A DNA stretch of 64,000 nucleotides. Source: Antedon mediterranea (taxonomy: Eukaryota > Echinodermata > Crinoidea > Comatulida > Antedonidae). The stretch covers positions 9,117,001 through 9,181,000 of the forward strand of contig NC_092674.1 in the NCBI RefSeq assembly GCF_964355755.1, written 5' to 3'. Positions within the stretch are counted from its first letter, which is position 1. Every line of letters begins with the position of its first letter. Under the pieces are notes generated by a model, which was not told the origin of the DNA, made no database searches, and saw nothing but the letters and a program-made list of their open reading frames with translations. The translations under genes and the position numbers were made by a program. This document shows positions 1 through 13,500 of this stretch, piece after piece.

Positions 1-2797
1 CCCAACCTTTTGAAAAGATATACACTTTTATCATAACAAATACAATCCTCTGAAAATAAACAATTTTTACAGACCTTGGCTGTGATATATCTTACCAATA
101 ATGGGGTCAAACAAGTTGCAGCAGACCACCCTGCGTTTTCAAGGTCTATATTTTATATCTACAATAAGGAACATAAAAGAGGAGAAGGGATTAAACAATT
201 CATGGATGCCCTCTAGTGATAACATTCTGGACAAATTTGGCTGTTATAAAAAACAAATTGTGGACATACATGATAAGTTTGAAATAAATTATCATACTGT
301 ACACTAGCTTTGTAATTTTTTTTGGTGCAACATAACATACAGATTTAATACCTCAATTTGACAGGTAGGAATTGTTGAACCTGACAAAATCTCAGTGATA
401 AAATTAGCAATTTCCATCTAATTTTATTTAGAGGAAGAGTCAAGGTCAAAAATTGGATGGAAAGATGATGAAGTACTTAAAAATGCAGATTTCTCTTTGC
501 AAAGCTAAGTTCTTGGCCTATTAAGTTGGCAATTACGGCATTATTTTCGTATTCTTGACAGTTCCTTTCCTTAGGCCAATTTCTGCTTAATTTACCAGGC
601 TACAAGATGTCTCCCTCTTACTTTAGTTTACACTTTTCCAGTGCTATTAAACTGAAAAAGGAAATAAACAGGGATAGCGGCAGATCAAGGATTTTGAAAT
701 AGAGGGGCCGAAAAATGTTGAATGAAGTGCTGAACTTTTTGTATTGTAATTTTAGACATTTTAGGAAAATTCCATGTTATCTATAGGTTCAACTTTTGTG
801 CCTTAGTACAGTATATTAACAAACAAATGGCAAAACACAACTTAAGTATGTCACCAAAAGAAAAACACTAAGGCTCACACGTACCGTACATTCAAATGTG
901 ACTGAAGTCTGCAATCCTATGACCTGTAGAATATACTGCATGTTTATATAGTATTGTGTCTCTTTATGTACAAATCACATCAGGAAATTGATACAAAATG
1001 ACTACCGTGGAGCTAAAACTCTAAAATAAACTCAATATTCATAAAGAATGATTTCGTGAGATCTTTCAGAAAACAAATAAAACGAAAGAAAAATAAGAAG
1101 AATGATGACGTTATGAGTTTTGAGGAGTATATATAATACAAATAAACAAATACAAAGTTAAGTGGATATAAAGCAGATAGATTATAGGTAAAATCAAAAG
1201 AATCTAAAAGTGTGATTATTTTCTTAGCCTCATAATGATTAAACCAACAGGTGTTTGGAAAGATGTTATTGTCAAGTTGTCACTTAAATTCTTTGGAACA
1301 AGACAATAAAATTGATTAATTTTACACAGTATTTTGAAACATCATATAATCACCTTTTAGAAAGGTCTAAAGTTAAGTGGATCATTTTGAAATGAAATAA
1401 TTTCATTTTGATAAGCAACTTTTACTAGGTCAAGGGTAGTTCAAACAAATCATATAGGGCCTATTTCTGCTGTGAGTGAGGAAATAAGTTAAACTGAATG
1501 TAAACAAATTATTGGCAAGTTTAACTCATCAAAAGTATAACTCAAAAGGCAACTCAATCGCCATATTTTAAATGCCTGTGTGAGCTGGTTGCTTTACTTC
1601 TTTCAGTACTGAAAGTAGTTAAAAATATGTTTGCCAATTATCTGTCACTGCTACAAGCAGTATTCCTTCACTAATCCTACTCATTTCTAAATATATCATA
1701 CTTTTAGAAATCTTCAACATATACATCTATTGCCTAGATTTTAAATATTTCAGAAGAAAGGCAAAATAACTGGGTTATAGCAGTAAAGGTCAAGGAACTG
1801 CATTGTTTTGTCTGATTGTACACTATTGTACATTCAACAACATCCTACACTAATTTCTTTATCAGATTTCCAGGATGATTATGCAACAACATGGATGGGT
1901 ATATGGGTACTGTATAAGAAGAGAAATTACATCTCCCCAACTTTCCTAAATTACTGATTCCAGTGCATTCCATTTTCTAACAGTTAAAGACACTTTTCCT
2001 GAAATTTTAAGATGTTTTGTAATTTAAATAATGCATACAGTAATATCATTTTCAAAACATTAAACCAGGGAGTTACAAACTCCCTGATTAAACGAGGTCA
2101 CTCCTTTTCGTAAATGTACATTTTATGGTGAAAAGAGAAAAACAATGCAAGTCCTAGTTTTGTAGGCCTACATAGGTAGTAAACAACGGTAACATCATAC
2201 ATCGTACGATAACTACAGTATAGATCTAGTCTGGCATTGTCTAGTTGCTGCATTAATTTTTGTTTGTGGCAGAATCCGTAAATATAGGGCAGTGATAATG
2301 AATATGATACAATTAAAATTAGTTATCATCAGTTACCTGGCTCCTAAATTTATTTGCTACTGACCATAGAAGGGAATTATCATTAGAAAACTTAAATCTG
2401 CCCAAGTTCATTTTTCTAGACAACTTTTTCTATACCTGTCAACCCTGTCAATAGATTACTTCCCAATTCAAAGTGCATTTCCTTTATTTCCAGAAGAATC
2501 TGGAGAAGTGATCATTTCTGTCACCTTGACTACAGTACATAGTACATGTCTCTGCCAGCTATCAATTGAAGTTACAGTATAGGCTTACCCAAGGGTCAAA
2601 TATAATACTAAATAATACATTTTAAGAAATACATGAGCAAATAACAATTGAATTGGAACTCTACTACCTGTACTGTACAATATAATACTGCCAACAAAAA
2701 ACCTCATAAATCTGTCATTTTGTCCATAAAAGCAATACAAATACTTTCCAGTGAGAGTTTGAATGTGGTGTGCTATGGTGGTATTTTAACTACAGGT
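1..2797. other. AT-rich non-coding DNA, left of the 7S exon
   Basis: Presumed intron or flank of the - strand collagen gene. No Gly-X-Y exon, RNA gene or recognisable mobile element seen on either strand. Confidence 0.4.
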
Positions 2798-3625
2798 ACA
2801 GTATACTATGGAACGCCGTTTACGCAACATTTCGATGATATGAATTTTATGACGTGATATGTGAATGAAATGCATCGATATGAAGTGAATGGCGCGATAT
2901 ATAAATGAAATGTTTTGAATTGAATGCTGTGAATTGAATGTTTTGAATGAAATGTTTTGAATGAAATGTTTTGAATGAAATGTTTTGAATGAAATGTTTT
3001 GAATTGAATGTTTTAAATGAAATGTTTTGAATGAAATGTTTGAATTGAATTGAAAAGTCAAACTATTGGTGGCGTATGTCATTCTCGCTCGCGATTATTT
3101 TCTCAACCTCTTAGGCCTAAGCCTGGGTACCCTCATCTCCTTTCTTCCTTGCTGCCTTCACAGAGAATCCTAACAGACCTGGGTTCGGAAATATGTATTC
3201 CAATGTTTCAGGTCTGTTAGGGAGTCTCTGTAAAGGATTCATATTGATGACAGCGTTGAAAGGAGATGAGGGTACCCATGCTTAGGCCTATTAAGAGGTT
3301 GAAAAAAAATCGCGAGCGGGAATGACATACGCCGCCAATAGTTTGACTTTTCAATTCAATTCAAACATTCATTTTCATTCAAAACATTTAATTCAAAACA
3401 TTTCATTCAAAACATTTCATTCAAAACATTTTATTCAAAACATTCAATTCAAAACATTTCATTCAAAACATTTCATTCAAAACATTCAATTCAAAGCATT
3501 CAATTCAAAACATTTCATTCATATATCACGCCATTCAATTCATATCGATGCATTTCATTCACATATCGCGTCATAAAATTCATATCATCGAAATGTTGCG
3601 TAAACGGCGTTCCATAGTATACTGT
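2798..3625. mobile_element. 828-bp foldback (long inverted repeat) element
   Basis: Left arm 2798 to about 3186 and right arm about 3211-3625 are near-complete inverted copies (both ends ACAGTATACTATGGAACGCC) around a loop of about 25 bp. Each arm carries a degenerate minisatellite of the 14-bp unit GAATGAAATGTTTT and then a TACCCTCATCTCCTTTC block. No gene and no clear target duplication. Apparent short ORFs here are low-complexity artefacts. Confidence 0.85.
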
Positions 3626-3984
3626 TTGAAGACTTTAGAAGGAAATCAATAACTGTACTTTATCATTGTATGCCATAGGGAATGTATACAAATCTTAAAG
3701 TTTCTCATCTGGATTTTGCGGATTTGGGGCCAGCAAATTGTCAGGGTACATGCTGGGGGTCCCTACACACTAAGCCTTTGGGACTGTATAGTAACCTTTC
3801 AGTATAAACAAAGATTCTATGCAAACCATGCTACTTTTGCGAAAAAAGTTGTGTCTGTTGCTTTTCAGTTTTCATAATTGGCTAACTGGATTCGAAGAAG
3901 GCCCCGCAGCATGTTCCAGGTGCTTAAAAATGTTGTAAACCCAACCATAGAGACTGAGAGAAATATTTTGTGTGTGTGGTATAT

Positions 3985-4135
3985 GCTTTGATCGTCCTTA
4001 GGAGTGAGAATGCAGAAAGTCCAGGAAACTTGGAATTCTCACTCCTGAGGACGATCAAAGCAATATTGATTTAAACGTCGAGAAACTCAACAGTTCTTTT
4101 CAGAACTAATATACGTGGTGTACCGCAAACTTTAT
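3985..4135. repeat. Hairpin-bearing interspersed repeat, copy 1
   Basis: 27-bp arms (3985-4011 and 4035-4061, GCTTTGATCGTCC and its complement, one mismatch) form a hairpin. Sequence from 4035 to 4135 recurs inverted at 46842-46939, in intron 25 of the alpha2-type gene, showing a dispersed family. Confidence 0.7.
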
Positions 4136-7100
4136 ATTAACATTTGATTTCGCCATGCAAACCTTCAAACAATATATATGTGGTAACATAGTAACATGAA
4201 AAAGATTGGTAATGACAGTAGCATTGAAAGGCGTCCTTTTGACTATCAAACAAATATTTTCAACCAGAAAAAGGAAATCATTAAAATAGTGTTCCAACAG
4301 ACAACAACATCATAATATGTGATGTCAAATATCCTTCTGTACTAATAAAGTTATGTAATTAATAATAAATAATTGATTTTCAAGGATGTCATGCCTCAAA
4401 TGTTTTCAGAACAGCCGGTATATCTAAAAAATTAATTTAGAATCAGAAAATGTGGAAGCATTTTATACAGTAAATAAATGTTCTAACTCTGACATATAAC
4501 CTTCAATATTAATAAAACATAGGAACATTTAATGGCATAATGTGGCAAATAAACTGTTAAAAAAAAACAGCAATCATGAGATGTTTAACCTTGAAAAATG
4601 TTCTATTCAAAAGGGATTCTTTACAAAACATAATACAGTAGCGGGTCTGTTCCTACTGCCAAAAAAAATGATAAATAACTGTCTGAATAACTTACTCCCA
4701 CATTCTTAGCAGCAAAAAAAACAATACCATTTAACAAAAAAGTTATAGATGAGAAACTTTTAGGCTGCAACTGAAAAAAAACAGTTTGTTGGTTGGTTGT
4801 TAGAAAAACCATTTACATAATCTTTTCTGGCATTAAATTCAGGAACCAGCTTTCCAAAATATATTAATTTGATATTCAATTTGATTGAAAGGTACAAAGT
4901 GAAGAACAAAAATGTGTCATCATGTGAAAAAAAAAAATCTGAACACCAAAGAGCCTTAAAAATTGTCATGTTTGTCTAGACTGTTTACAAGTTTATTGTA
5001 AAAAATCTTGTTTAGTCTAGTTTGATTAAGACTGGGTTTGATATACAGTAGGTACTGCCATTGTCTTTAACAAATTTAATTATCATAATAAATAGGAATA
5101 TAACAGGATATAATGTATATCAATTAAGACCAGTTGAAATATAGGTCAGTGGTTCCTTACTGGACTGGTTAATATTTCCTTCTGGTGTTTCTTCAACTTG
5201 GTCTAGATGTTGACTTTGGTGATAAAGAAAAATACTAAACAATGAAGATGAATTAACAAAGATAAAGTTAGTAGTATACGGAAATGATGTTATCTTTTGT
5301 GAATTTGTGTTATTGTACCTAATATTGGTTCATAAACTTCCCCTGAGTTTAGCTAATGTGGGCCAGACAAATCAAATTTAGGTAATTAAGATTCTATTCT
5401 AAGATAATTTAATTTTCATGTCTGAATGACCTGTTTAAAATAACAAATTAATTTTAAAGTTTCCAAATTTACGAAAACCAGGTACCGTATATGATTTAAC
5501 AGTGATATTGAACCTCTCTTGTACAGTACTGTAAAGCTATCACACTATGTTCAGTACAAATACTAAAATCATCCCTGAGTTGTCTCTACAACTAAACATT
5601 CCAATAAAATCACTACTACTGTAGCACTAATGTGTAAGAGAAGTTGCCAAAATGTTGGTAAACAAAGCTTACAGTATTAAATACACATTTAATTCTGCAA
5701 TTTATTGGCAAGATATATTTTATTTGTCAAGAACAGTACTAAAGTATCAAAGAACAGAACAGGCAACATTTTCCCTATTACTGTTTTTACATTCCACAAA
5801 CACTCAGTATGTTTTAAGTTGGAGAACTTTTTAAAAGGCTTTCCCTGATGTTGCTAATAGCATCCTGCTGATTGTTACCACACATCATTAAAGATGATAT
5901 TCTATTGAATGAATGTCTGGCTGGCTTAGATCCAAATGAGGTGATTTTCCTCTAGTATAGTAGGTAAGTCAAGGGTGCCACAGTGTTTATTATCAGCCAC
6001 CAAGTTAAATGATGCAAACAATGAAGAATGTTTTATTAAATGGCACAAATATTTATCAAGAAGTTTTAATAGTTGCCAGTTATATTAATTGTGTCATAAC
6101 CTCTTATAAATAAAAGAACTAAATACAGAGTCTGTATATAGATTCAAATTTTGAATTAAATTGCCACCATGGTGAGAATTTTAGATACAATTACAGTAAA
6201 CATTAGCAAAAGAGGTTTATAAAGAAAACCACTCCATAGGCTACCTTGAAGGATTATTTTGATATTAGGCCTACGTTATTTATTTACAAAATTGTCTTTT
6301 AATTGTAAAAAATATGGGCCATGGCTTTACTAACACCTAAGGCTAGCAGATGGCCTAAACAGTTTTGATGGAAGTGGTCAGTGTTGAAAACCAGCACCTG
6401 CTTCTTCAATGGGAGCGTTCAATTCAATATAAAAATGTAATTTATTTTAGCTTTTACATACTGTAGGTGTTTGTGAGTTTTGTATTGCACATCGCCTAAA
6501 CTTTCCCATTATAACTAAACTAAACTAAACTAAACTAAACATTCAATAAAATAATCTTCATAGCAACATGCTCAAATTGATCTACCTTTTTCTTTTATAT
6601 ATATAATTATATACAAATGTATTTTTTTCTTTATTTTTATTGTATTGCTTTACCATTGATAGAAACTAATAAATGAACAATTTTCATGAGTAATCCACTA
6701 ACCCTTATTTTGTGGAAAGATATACTAATGATGTTGCATGAAAACTACATTAGCATAAGGCCATTACTAGTGACAAGTGTTTCCTATTTTTCCTATATTA
6801 TCTATTCTTCTTTTCTATGATATAGACCTATCACCAATTGCCCTATTTCATTCTTCCTGGATGAAGCATATCAACATATTTAAAACAGCCCACACATTCA
6901 TATTGTGCAATATATGAACTAAAAAAATATGGTATTTGAAGGAAAAAAATATTGAATTACATAGCAGCCCTCATTTTGTGTAGAAAACAATCTCTTTAAA
7001 GTTCCAATTCACAGTTATTGTACATAACTAGTTGACTATGTTTCACAATAATATTAATGTTTAGCTTGGTTCCCACTACTACACAATGCAAGTGACATAG

Positions 7101-7519
7101 TCACAAGGTATCAACAAAAAATGGCTTAACTGTATGTGCAGAATGATGATTTAAGCATTGATTCCACATAGGCAACAGCGACTGTGTATGCTACTTTAAA
7201 TTTAACGCAAAAAAACATTTATATGAAACCTTTTTTGTTAAAAGAATGTAACATCTATATTCAAATCACCACCCCCAGTGGCATAACACAGCGGCCAAAG
7301 ACCACTGGTTTAGCACTTCTGTAAGGGGGCCCTCCAATGCTGGGTAGTTGCATTGGACTGTTCATGCCAGCTCATATAGCTATGGTACTCCACCGTCACC
7401 ACTGCATGACCACTCTTTCTTTCTCTTTTCTTTCTTAAAAAATCTGTTTCTGCATGGAAAGGGAATCAAGCAGTTTGCTCCTTGCACCATTTACTATGAC
7501 TACAGTTATTTTTACTTAC
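4136..7519. other. AT-rich non-coding DNA with a short CTAAA microsatellite
   Basis: Presumed intron of the - strand collagen gene. About five CTAAA units at 6513-6540 and a hAT-MITE-like fragment near 7276; no gene seen. Confidence 0.4.
7276..7394. mobile_element. Degenerate hAT-type MITE fragment
   Basis: Starts CAGTGGCATAACACAGCGGC like the copies at 36478 and 59851 and contains the family block GGTTTAGCAC. The right end is too diverged to place, and no clear target duplication is left. Confidence 0.45.
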
Positions 7520-7579
7520 CCTATCACCTTTTGTTCCATTGCAAATACACCTTGGAGCCCCTTGACAACCCACACATGC
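7520..7579 (-). CDS. Divergent collagen IV gene, exon 2 (7S cysteine segment)
   Basis: 60 nt between a cttacag acceptor and a gtaagt donor, encoding ACVGCQGAPRCICNGTKGDR with four cysteines. The ending CxCxGxKGDR and the phase match exon 3 of the + strand gene, marking the two as paralogues. Confidence 0.85.
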
Positions 7580-10500
7580 CTGTAAGAAAAGAGCATTTTA
7601 TTTTTTAAAGAATTAAATCATGTTTACGCCAAAAATTAATTATTAATTTCTCATTTTTATTTTCTAACTTTCTAGTCTTTAATTAATTAAATGTAAACAA
7701 ATTCCTAATGTTAATGTTTGAAAGAAAATACAAATTGAGAAAAACTATAAAGTTGTCATTCTGAATCCCCTTATTTTGTTACATTTTACAAAATATTAAG
7801 GTGAATACAGAACATAATTCTTACACTCCAGTGATTTGTAAAGGTATGAAGAGTCTCTGTCTTCTGTTTATTGAAGCGATTTCGCGGTAGTGGGTAATGC
7901 GTTGCCACCACGGCAATAAAGACTAATCAACTTCACGAAGATATGAACACTTTTAATAAATAAACGAAAGTAATATCAATCGACACTAGGCCTACTAGAA
8001 CCAACTAACACATGGCGACGTGACAACAATGTCGCTCGATCGGGCGCAAGGTGGCGCACTGCAACAACAACACACAAGGACGTGCGAGTCTGATGGCGCA
8101 GATAGATAGTATTGTATTCTACTATACAGCCCGTATTACATTTCTTTTTTTAATTCATTTTAAATTATCCTATTTTGTATTGTTTTTTTTTCCAATAGAG
8201 CATACAGTTAAAAGTATTGTAAATCAATTAAGTTTCTTCAACAAAACCTGTTGCTAGACATTCTATACAAACAATAAATCATAAACAATAAATCATAAAT
8301 AATAAATACTGTACATTGTAATAACTTTGTATGTAATTCTAAAAATGTCTACAGCACATACAAAGAGGTATGTTTACTGCAAAGTTGAATAAATGGAGTT
8401 ATATACAGTACCTCCATGGTTGAATACAATGTTAATAAAAATAAAATGAAAAACATTTTTTAAGAAGCTAATAAAAATTCCTCAGGAATTGACAGGTTTA
8501 TTTACTACATATCATTTGCATTTTCCCATTATATTATATTAACCCAGCTGCCATTATTAATATTAAAATTTTGATTTAAGTGTCATTGTGGGTGTCATTG
8601 TCATTTATAGTAGCAGGTACAGTAGCTCAAACCAGTAGCTATAATAATATCCTCTTCTTTATGGACACAAGACCAAGGTTACACCCTTGCCTTCAGCCTC
8701 CTTCAGGGCCTTTTTGGTTATTATCATACCACCATCAGGGTCATGATAGTTAGGAGTACACTAGGCCTAGAACAGGTAAATTAAAAGGTCTTTTATTCCA
8801 AAAGATACAAGCTATAGGGGATACTATGCTCTCAATGAATCCACTGTTTGATTTCATATTTGGTTTCACTGACCTTCGAACTTTGTGAAAACAAAACCCA
8901 TGTACATTAAGATAGATTTCCACCTAAATTAAATGTACCATCCTATCTATAAAAATTTTGTGTTGTTTGTTTTATTCTTTACCTTGTAACATTTGTGCTC
9001 AGGTTAATAAAATTACTGAACTAAAAGAAAATAATGATTTGTGCGGTTGTTTATGCATAAACTGTAACTGTGTCTATTTTTTTTTTGTTAAAGCTGGACT
9101 CGCACTGTATTTTCAACAATTGTCACATACTGTAAATTGCTAAAAGAAGTTCAGTTTTTCTTTTTTTTCATTATTAAAATAATATCAAAGATAAGCCTAC
9201 TCTACAGTAAGCCTAATTATGAATTAGACTACTGTATTTATTATATTTAATTCATTAAATTTACTGTATAATAGCAAAAAGAGCTGTAAAATAGTTATTG
9301 TACTAACAAATATTTATGTGTAGGGCTAAACATCACGTATTCAAACACATTATAGGCAAGTTATTTTATAGCCTCAGCTCATCAAATCAATACCACCCCA
9401 TGTCAAATGTAGTTCTCTAAGGGACATTTTAAAATGAAATGTTTTGATTTTAATAAATACTGTAGGCCTACAAGAAACATTTTAAATTGAGAGGTTGTTG
9501 TTCTACTAGCCTGCAGTGTAAAATGAGTCAGGTAACAAATGTTGCTTGTTGATTGATAATGTGATGGTGGGCATATTTGTCTGAAATTTCAGATGTTTTG
9601 AAGTTGACCAGAAAATTCTTAAGTCCTTAATAATAATGTTATTAATACCACTAATGCATAGCACATTTGAATCATTTGCTGTAGTGTACAGTATTTAAAA
9701 AAACAGTTTCAGCAAAATAATAATAATAAACTAAACAAAATCTGTATCTATCTTTTATATAACATCTGTCTTTTATAATAAAGAAATATGGAATAAAAAT
9801 GATACACAGTTCAGTATGTAATATTGCACATTATTTCACAAATTTAATTGAATTAAAAACTTTTAGTTGCTTGCCTTGCTAAAATATTTTAGCAGCAGAA
9901 AGGCTTTATGAAGTTGGCCTACTAAAACATGAGCCACAACTTTTTTTCAGGTTGGCCAATGAACTTGACAACTGTGTAACTGTAAGGTAAATTTTTAAAC
10001 TCCAATAAATTTTGTTGGTTTGAAATTCATTGGTGAATTACAGCTTGTACATTAATGAACTTTCTCTCACTTTCAAAGCTGATAAACCTTATTAATTATC
10101 AATTAACAGATTAATTAGTTCATTATTAGTGTCATTTGCAGTAGGTGGTAACTTCTACAGACAGTATAGTGGTGCTTTTTAAAAACAGCTACATACAGTA
10201 ACTTGCATTGTTTTGTTTTTTAAAATTGCTCCTTTATTATGAAACTTTATGAAAAGTTCTGGGACGTCCCCGAACATTCATTCATCATTACTTAACAAGT
10301 TTTCAAATGCTATCTGTTTAAAATGTAGTGGATCTTTAGAGGATACAATTTACAGGGTTACAATGAGACTGTACTGTACAGTAGTGACTTTCAGATAATT
10401 ACTAGATTCTCTGTACCTGCCTACAGCAAACCTTTTTTGAGATCTCCTGATCAAAACTATCCTTTCTAATAGGCTTAAAGTATTGTACCTCCTACAGTAA

Positions 10501-13500
10501 TCAAAAGAAAACAATTAATAGTTTAAGGATACGAGAACATAAAGGCGTAATTATGTAATCAAAATTAATTGATACGAGTCTCCTTACAGGAAAGTATAGG
10601 AATTAATTTTTCAATTAATAATTATACAATTATTTTCCTGGTCAAATTTATTTAGTAATTTGAGGATACGGGAACATACAGGCATAATTATGTAATAAAA
10701 ATTAATTTATATGAGTCTCCTTACAGGAAAGTATAGGAAGTAATTTTTCAATTAATAATTACAATTATTTTCCTGGTTAAATTTATTTAGTAATTAGAAA
10801 CAAATTAATTTAAAATTGACACACATGTCAAGCTGAATAATTATTGTACCACATTTAAAATAATTGGACACTGTGAACTAAGCATTACAGCAAACCATGC
10901 TATGAATTCTAAAATTTACTAGTTGAGAAATCACTTTTTGAGCCAGATTACGACAATGCAATGGATGGAGCATTTATTCTTCAACATGTCTGTTGTAAGA
11001 AGTTCCCACCAACTAGATTACTAGATTATTTCCTTGCAGTTAATACTGACATGCAGGAATATTGACATTCATAGCATATTAATTAATTACATCAATTAAC
11101 ACTAACATATAGCTGTATCCTTCTGGAAGTTTTTCAATGAACAGCAGATGTATTCAATTGCTTTAGAGAACTACATGTTATGTTTTTAACAAGTTTCCAG
11201 ACTTAGTTTTGAGAGAAATTGGATGGCCACAGTTTCCAGTTAATTTATAATTAGTATATAGAAGTACAAAATGTTATTAAGAACCATTATACTTTAAAAT
11301 ATTTTTTTTTAAAGATTTTAAAATTAAATTGTTCAATCAAGGTACTGTAGATCTACAGTACAGTAATAACTGAATTTCAAGAATGGCTGGTACTTTTGTA
11401 GATATTTTTATACATTTAATGTAGGATAGTCATTACTCGAATTATTTTAGTTTACAATGTGGTATTACTTTACGCTGGGTGTGACCAAAATGGTACATAA
11501 CTAAGCAGGGGGAAGGGTTTAAAACTCTATCTGATTGGCTAATTTGGAATAACCATACTGTGAGCGAACATTCCTTTAGTTGGATACATTTTGAACTATT
11601 AATAATACTACTGTAGTGTATTGGTGTTAGTCAATACTTTCAATGATTGTTATATGACTTTTTTCTGGACAGTTTTATTTACTGTATTCCATTGAAGTTG
11701 AGTCTTCTCTAAATGGTCTTACAAACATTTGAATGTCCCTCAGGGTCAGAGGTCACATTCCAAAACACAACTGCAATAAAATTTCATCTTTTGCATTCTG
11801 TGAGCCAGATTTCTTTTTTAAGTAGACAATTTTTTTTAAAGTAAACAACATATTAAAAACAATGAGTCTAATTCTATTAATCTTTATCCAATAATTTCTT
11901 AAGTTGTTTCAAATTAAGCTCCAAAATGTACATCTTATCCACATCTGTATGTGACAGTATAGCTTAAATTTCTTTACGAACAGTTTGTGGCTTCAGGGAG
12001 GATTTTTCTTAATATCATGTTTGGTTTTAATTTTGTGGGTTTGCGGTCTACGGTATGAATCATGTTATTTCTGCACATAATATGTACAGAAAAAGCACGA
12101 ACAAAAACATTAATGTAATATGTAAGACCAACATAATATTCATAGTAATTGTTCATTTGAAAATAGGCAAAAAACGGGAGAATAGGAATTTAATATATCC
12201 CCTTCCAGAAAATTGCTGTAATACCCCACAGTACTGTAGTACCACACCAGATGTTAAAAAATGTACCAAGGAGGGTAAGATACCTGTAATGATAGCATAT
12301 AGTTAAGGCTATGGTATTGTAAGTATAGAGTGAGCCCTCTATAGTTAGTGTACAGTTGAGTGAGCAATGCCTCATGGCATCACTTGATGTAGGAGAACCA
12401 AGATGGTTGAGATGTAATAAATGAAACACTAATCAAGTCACGACTACTACCTATCTTTATTAAATAAACAAGTAACATTACATGGTGTCAGAATGAATGG
12501 ATTAAAACCTCCAGAATCTTTGAAAGTAAGTGTCAGTAATAATATGGCAGAAGAATGGAGAAAATGGAGTCAACGTTTTGGGTTGTACATTACAGCTAGT
12601 GGCCTAGATAGAAAGCCAGCAAAGGTAAAGTGTAGTACACTATTGCATGTAATAGGCGAGGAGGCACTAGACATATTCAACACATTTGTATTTACAGCTG
12701 ACGATGATGCTGAAGATGTAGAGGTAATTCTTCAGAAATTTAAAGCACATTTTGAGCCCCAAAGGAACATAACGTATGAAAGGCATAAGTTTAATACAAG
12801 AATACAAAAGGAAGGTGAAGGGTTTGATCAATTCATAACTGATTTAAGAAGTAAAGCAAGAACGTGTGGATTTGATAATTTACATGATAGCTTAATAAAG
12901 GACAGAATAGTAGTAGGAATTCGAAGTGATACTGTAAGAGAGAGGTTACTTCGTGAAAATGACTTAACGCTACAGAAAGCAGTAGAAATATGCCAAGCTG
13001 CAGAGATTAGCCGCAAACAAAGATGTGTAATGAAAGATGCATCAAAAACGGGCAACAGTGAAGTGATAGAAGAGAGTGAAATAAATAAGCTTAAAACAGA
13101 ATATAAGTACAAAAAAGCTAGTAGTAGTGCTGCTAGTAGTTCATACAATAAAACTGGTGTTATAAGGGATTGTAGGCAATGTGGTAAAACTCATGAGTAT
13201 AAGAATTGTCCAGCATATGGCAAACAATGTAAATCATGTGGAAGAAATAATCATTTTGCTATAAAATGTAGGAGTAAAGATAAAAGAAAGCCATATAGGC
13301 CTAAGAAAAAAAAAATAGAAGTACTAGAAGAAATAGATAGTGATAGTACAAATAGTGATGAAGAGTTCCTAATGGATACATTAGAGAATAAAGATAACAC
13401 CAAAGAATGGTCTGTAAATTTAAAGATCTATAACAGTGATAGCAAACATAAGGTAGTAAAGTTGAAAATTGATACTGGAGCTCAGTGTAATGTGATAACA

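Noticed and set aside
2786-3576. Open frames of 98 (-) and 84 (+) codons rich in Phe, His, Lys and Asn
   Set aside because: They are translations of the minisatellite in the foldback arms and mirror each other; no coding signal.
2798-3625. Target-site duplication around the foldback element
   Set aside because: Flanks AACTACAGGT and TTGAAGACTT do not match, so no transposition mechanism is claimed.
1-7519. Search for more exons of the - strand collagen gene
   Set aside because: No - strand Gly-X-Y run with splice borders was found, so none is reported.
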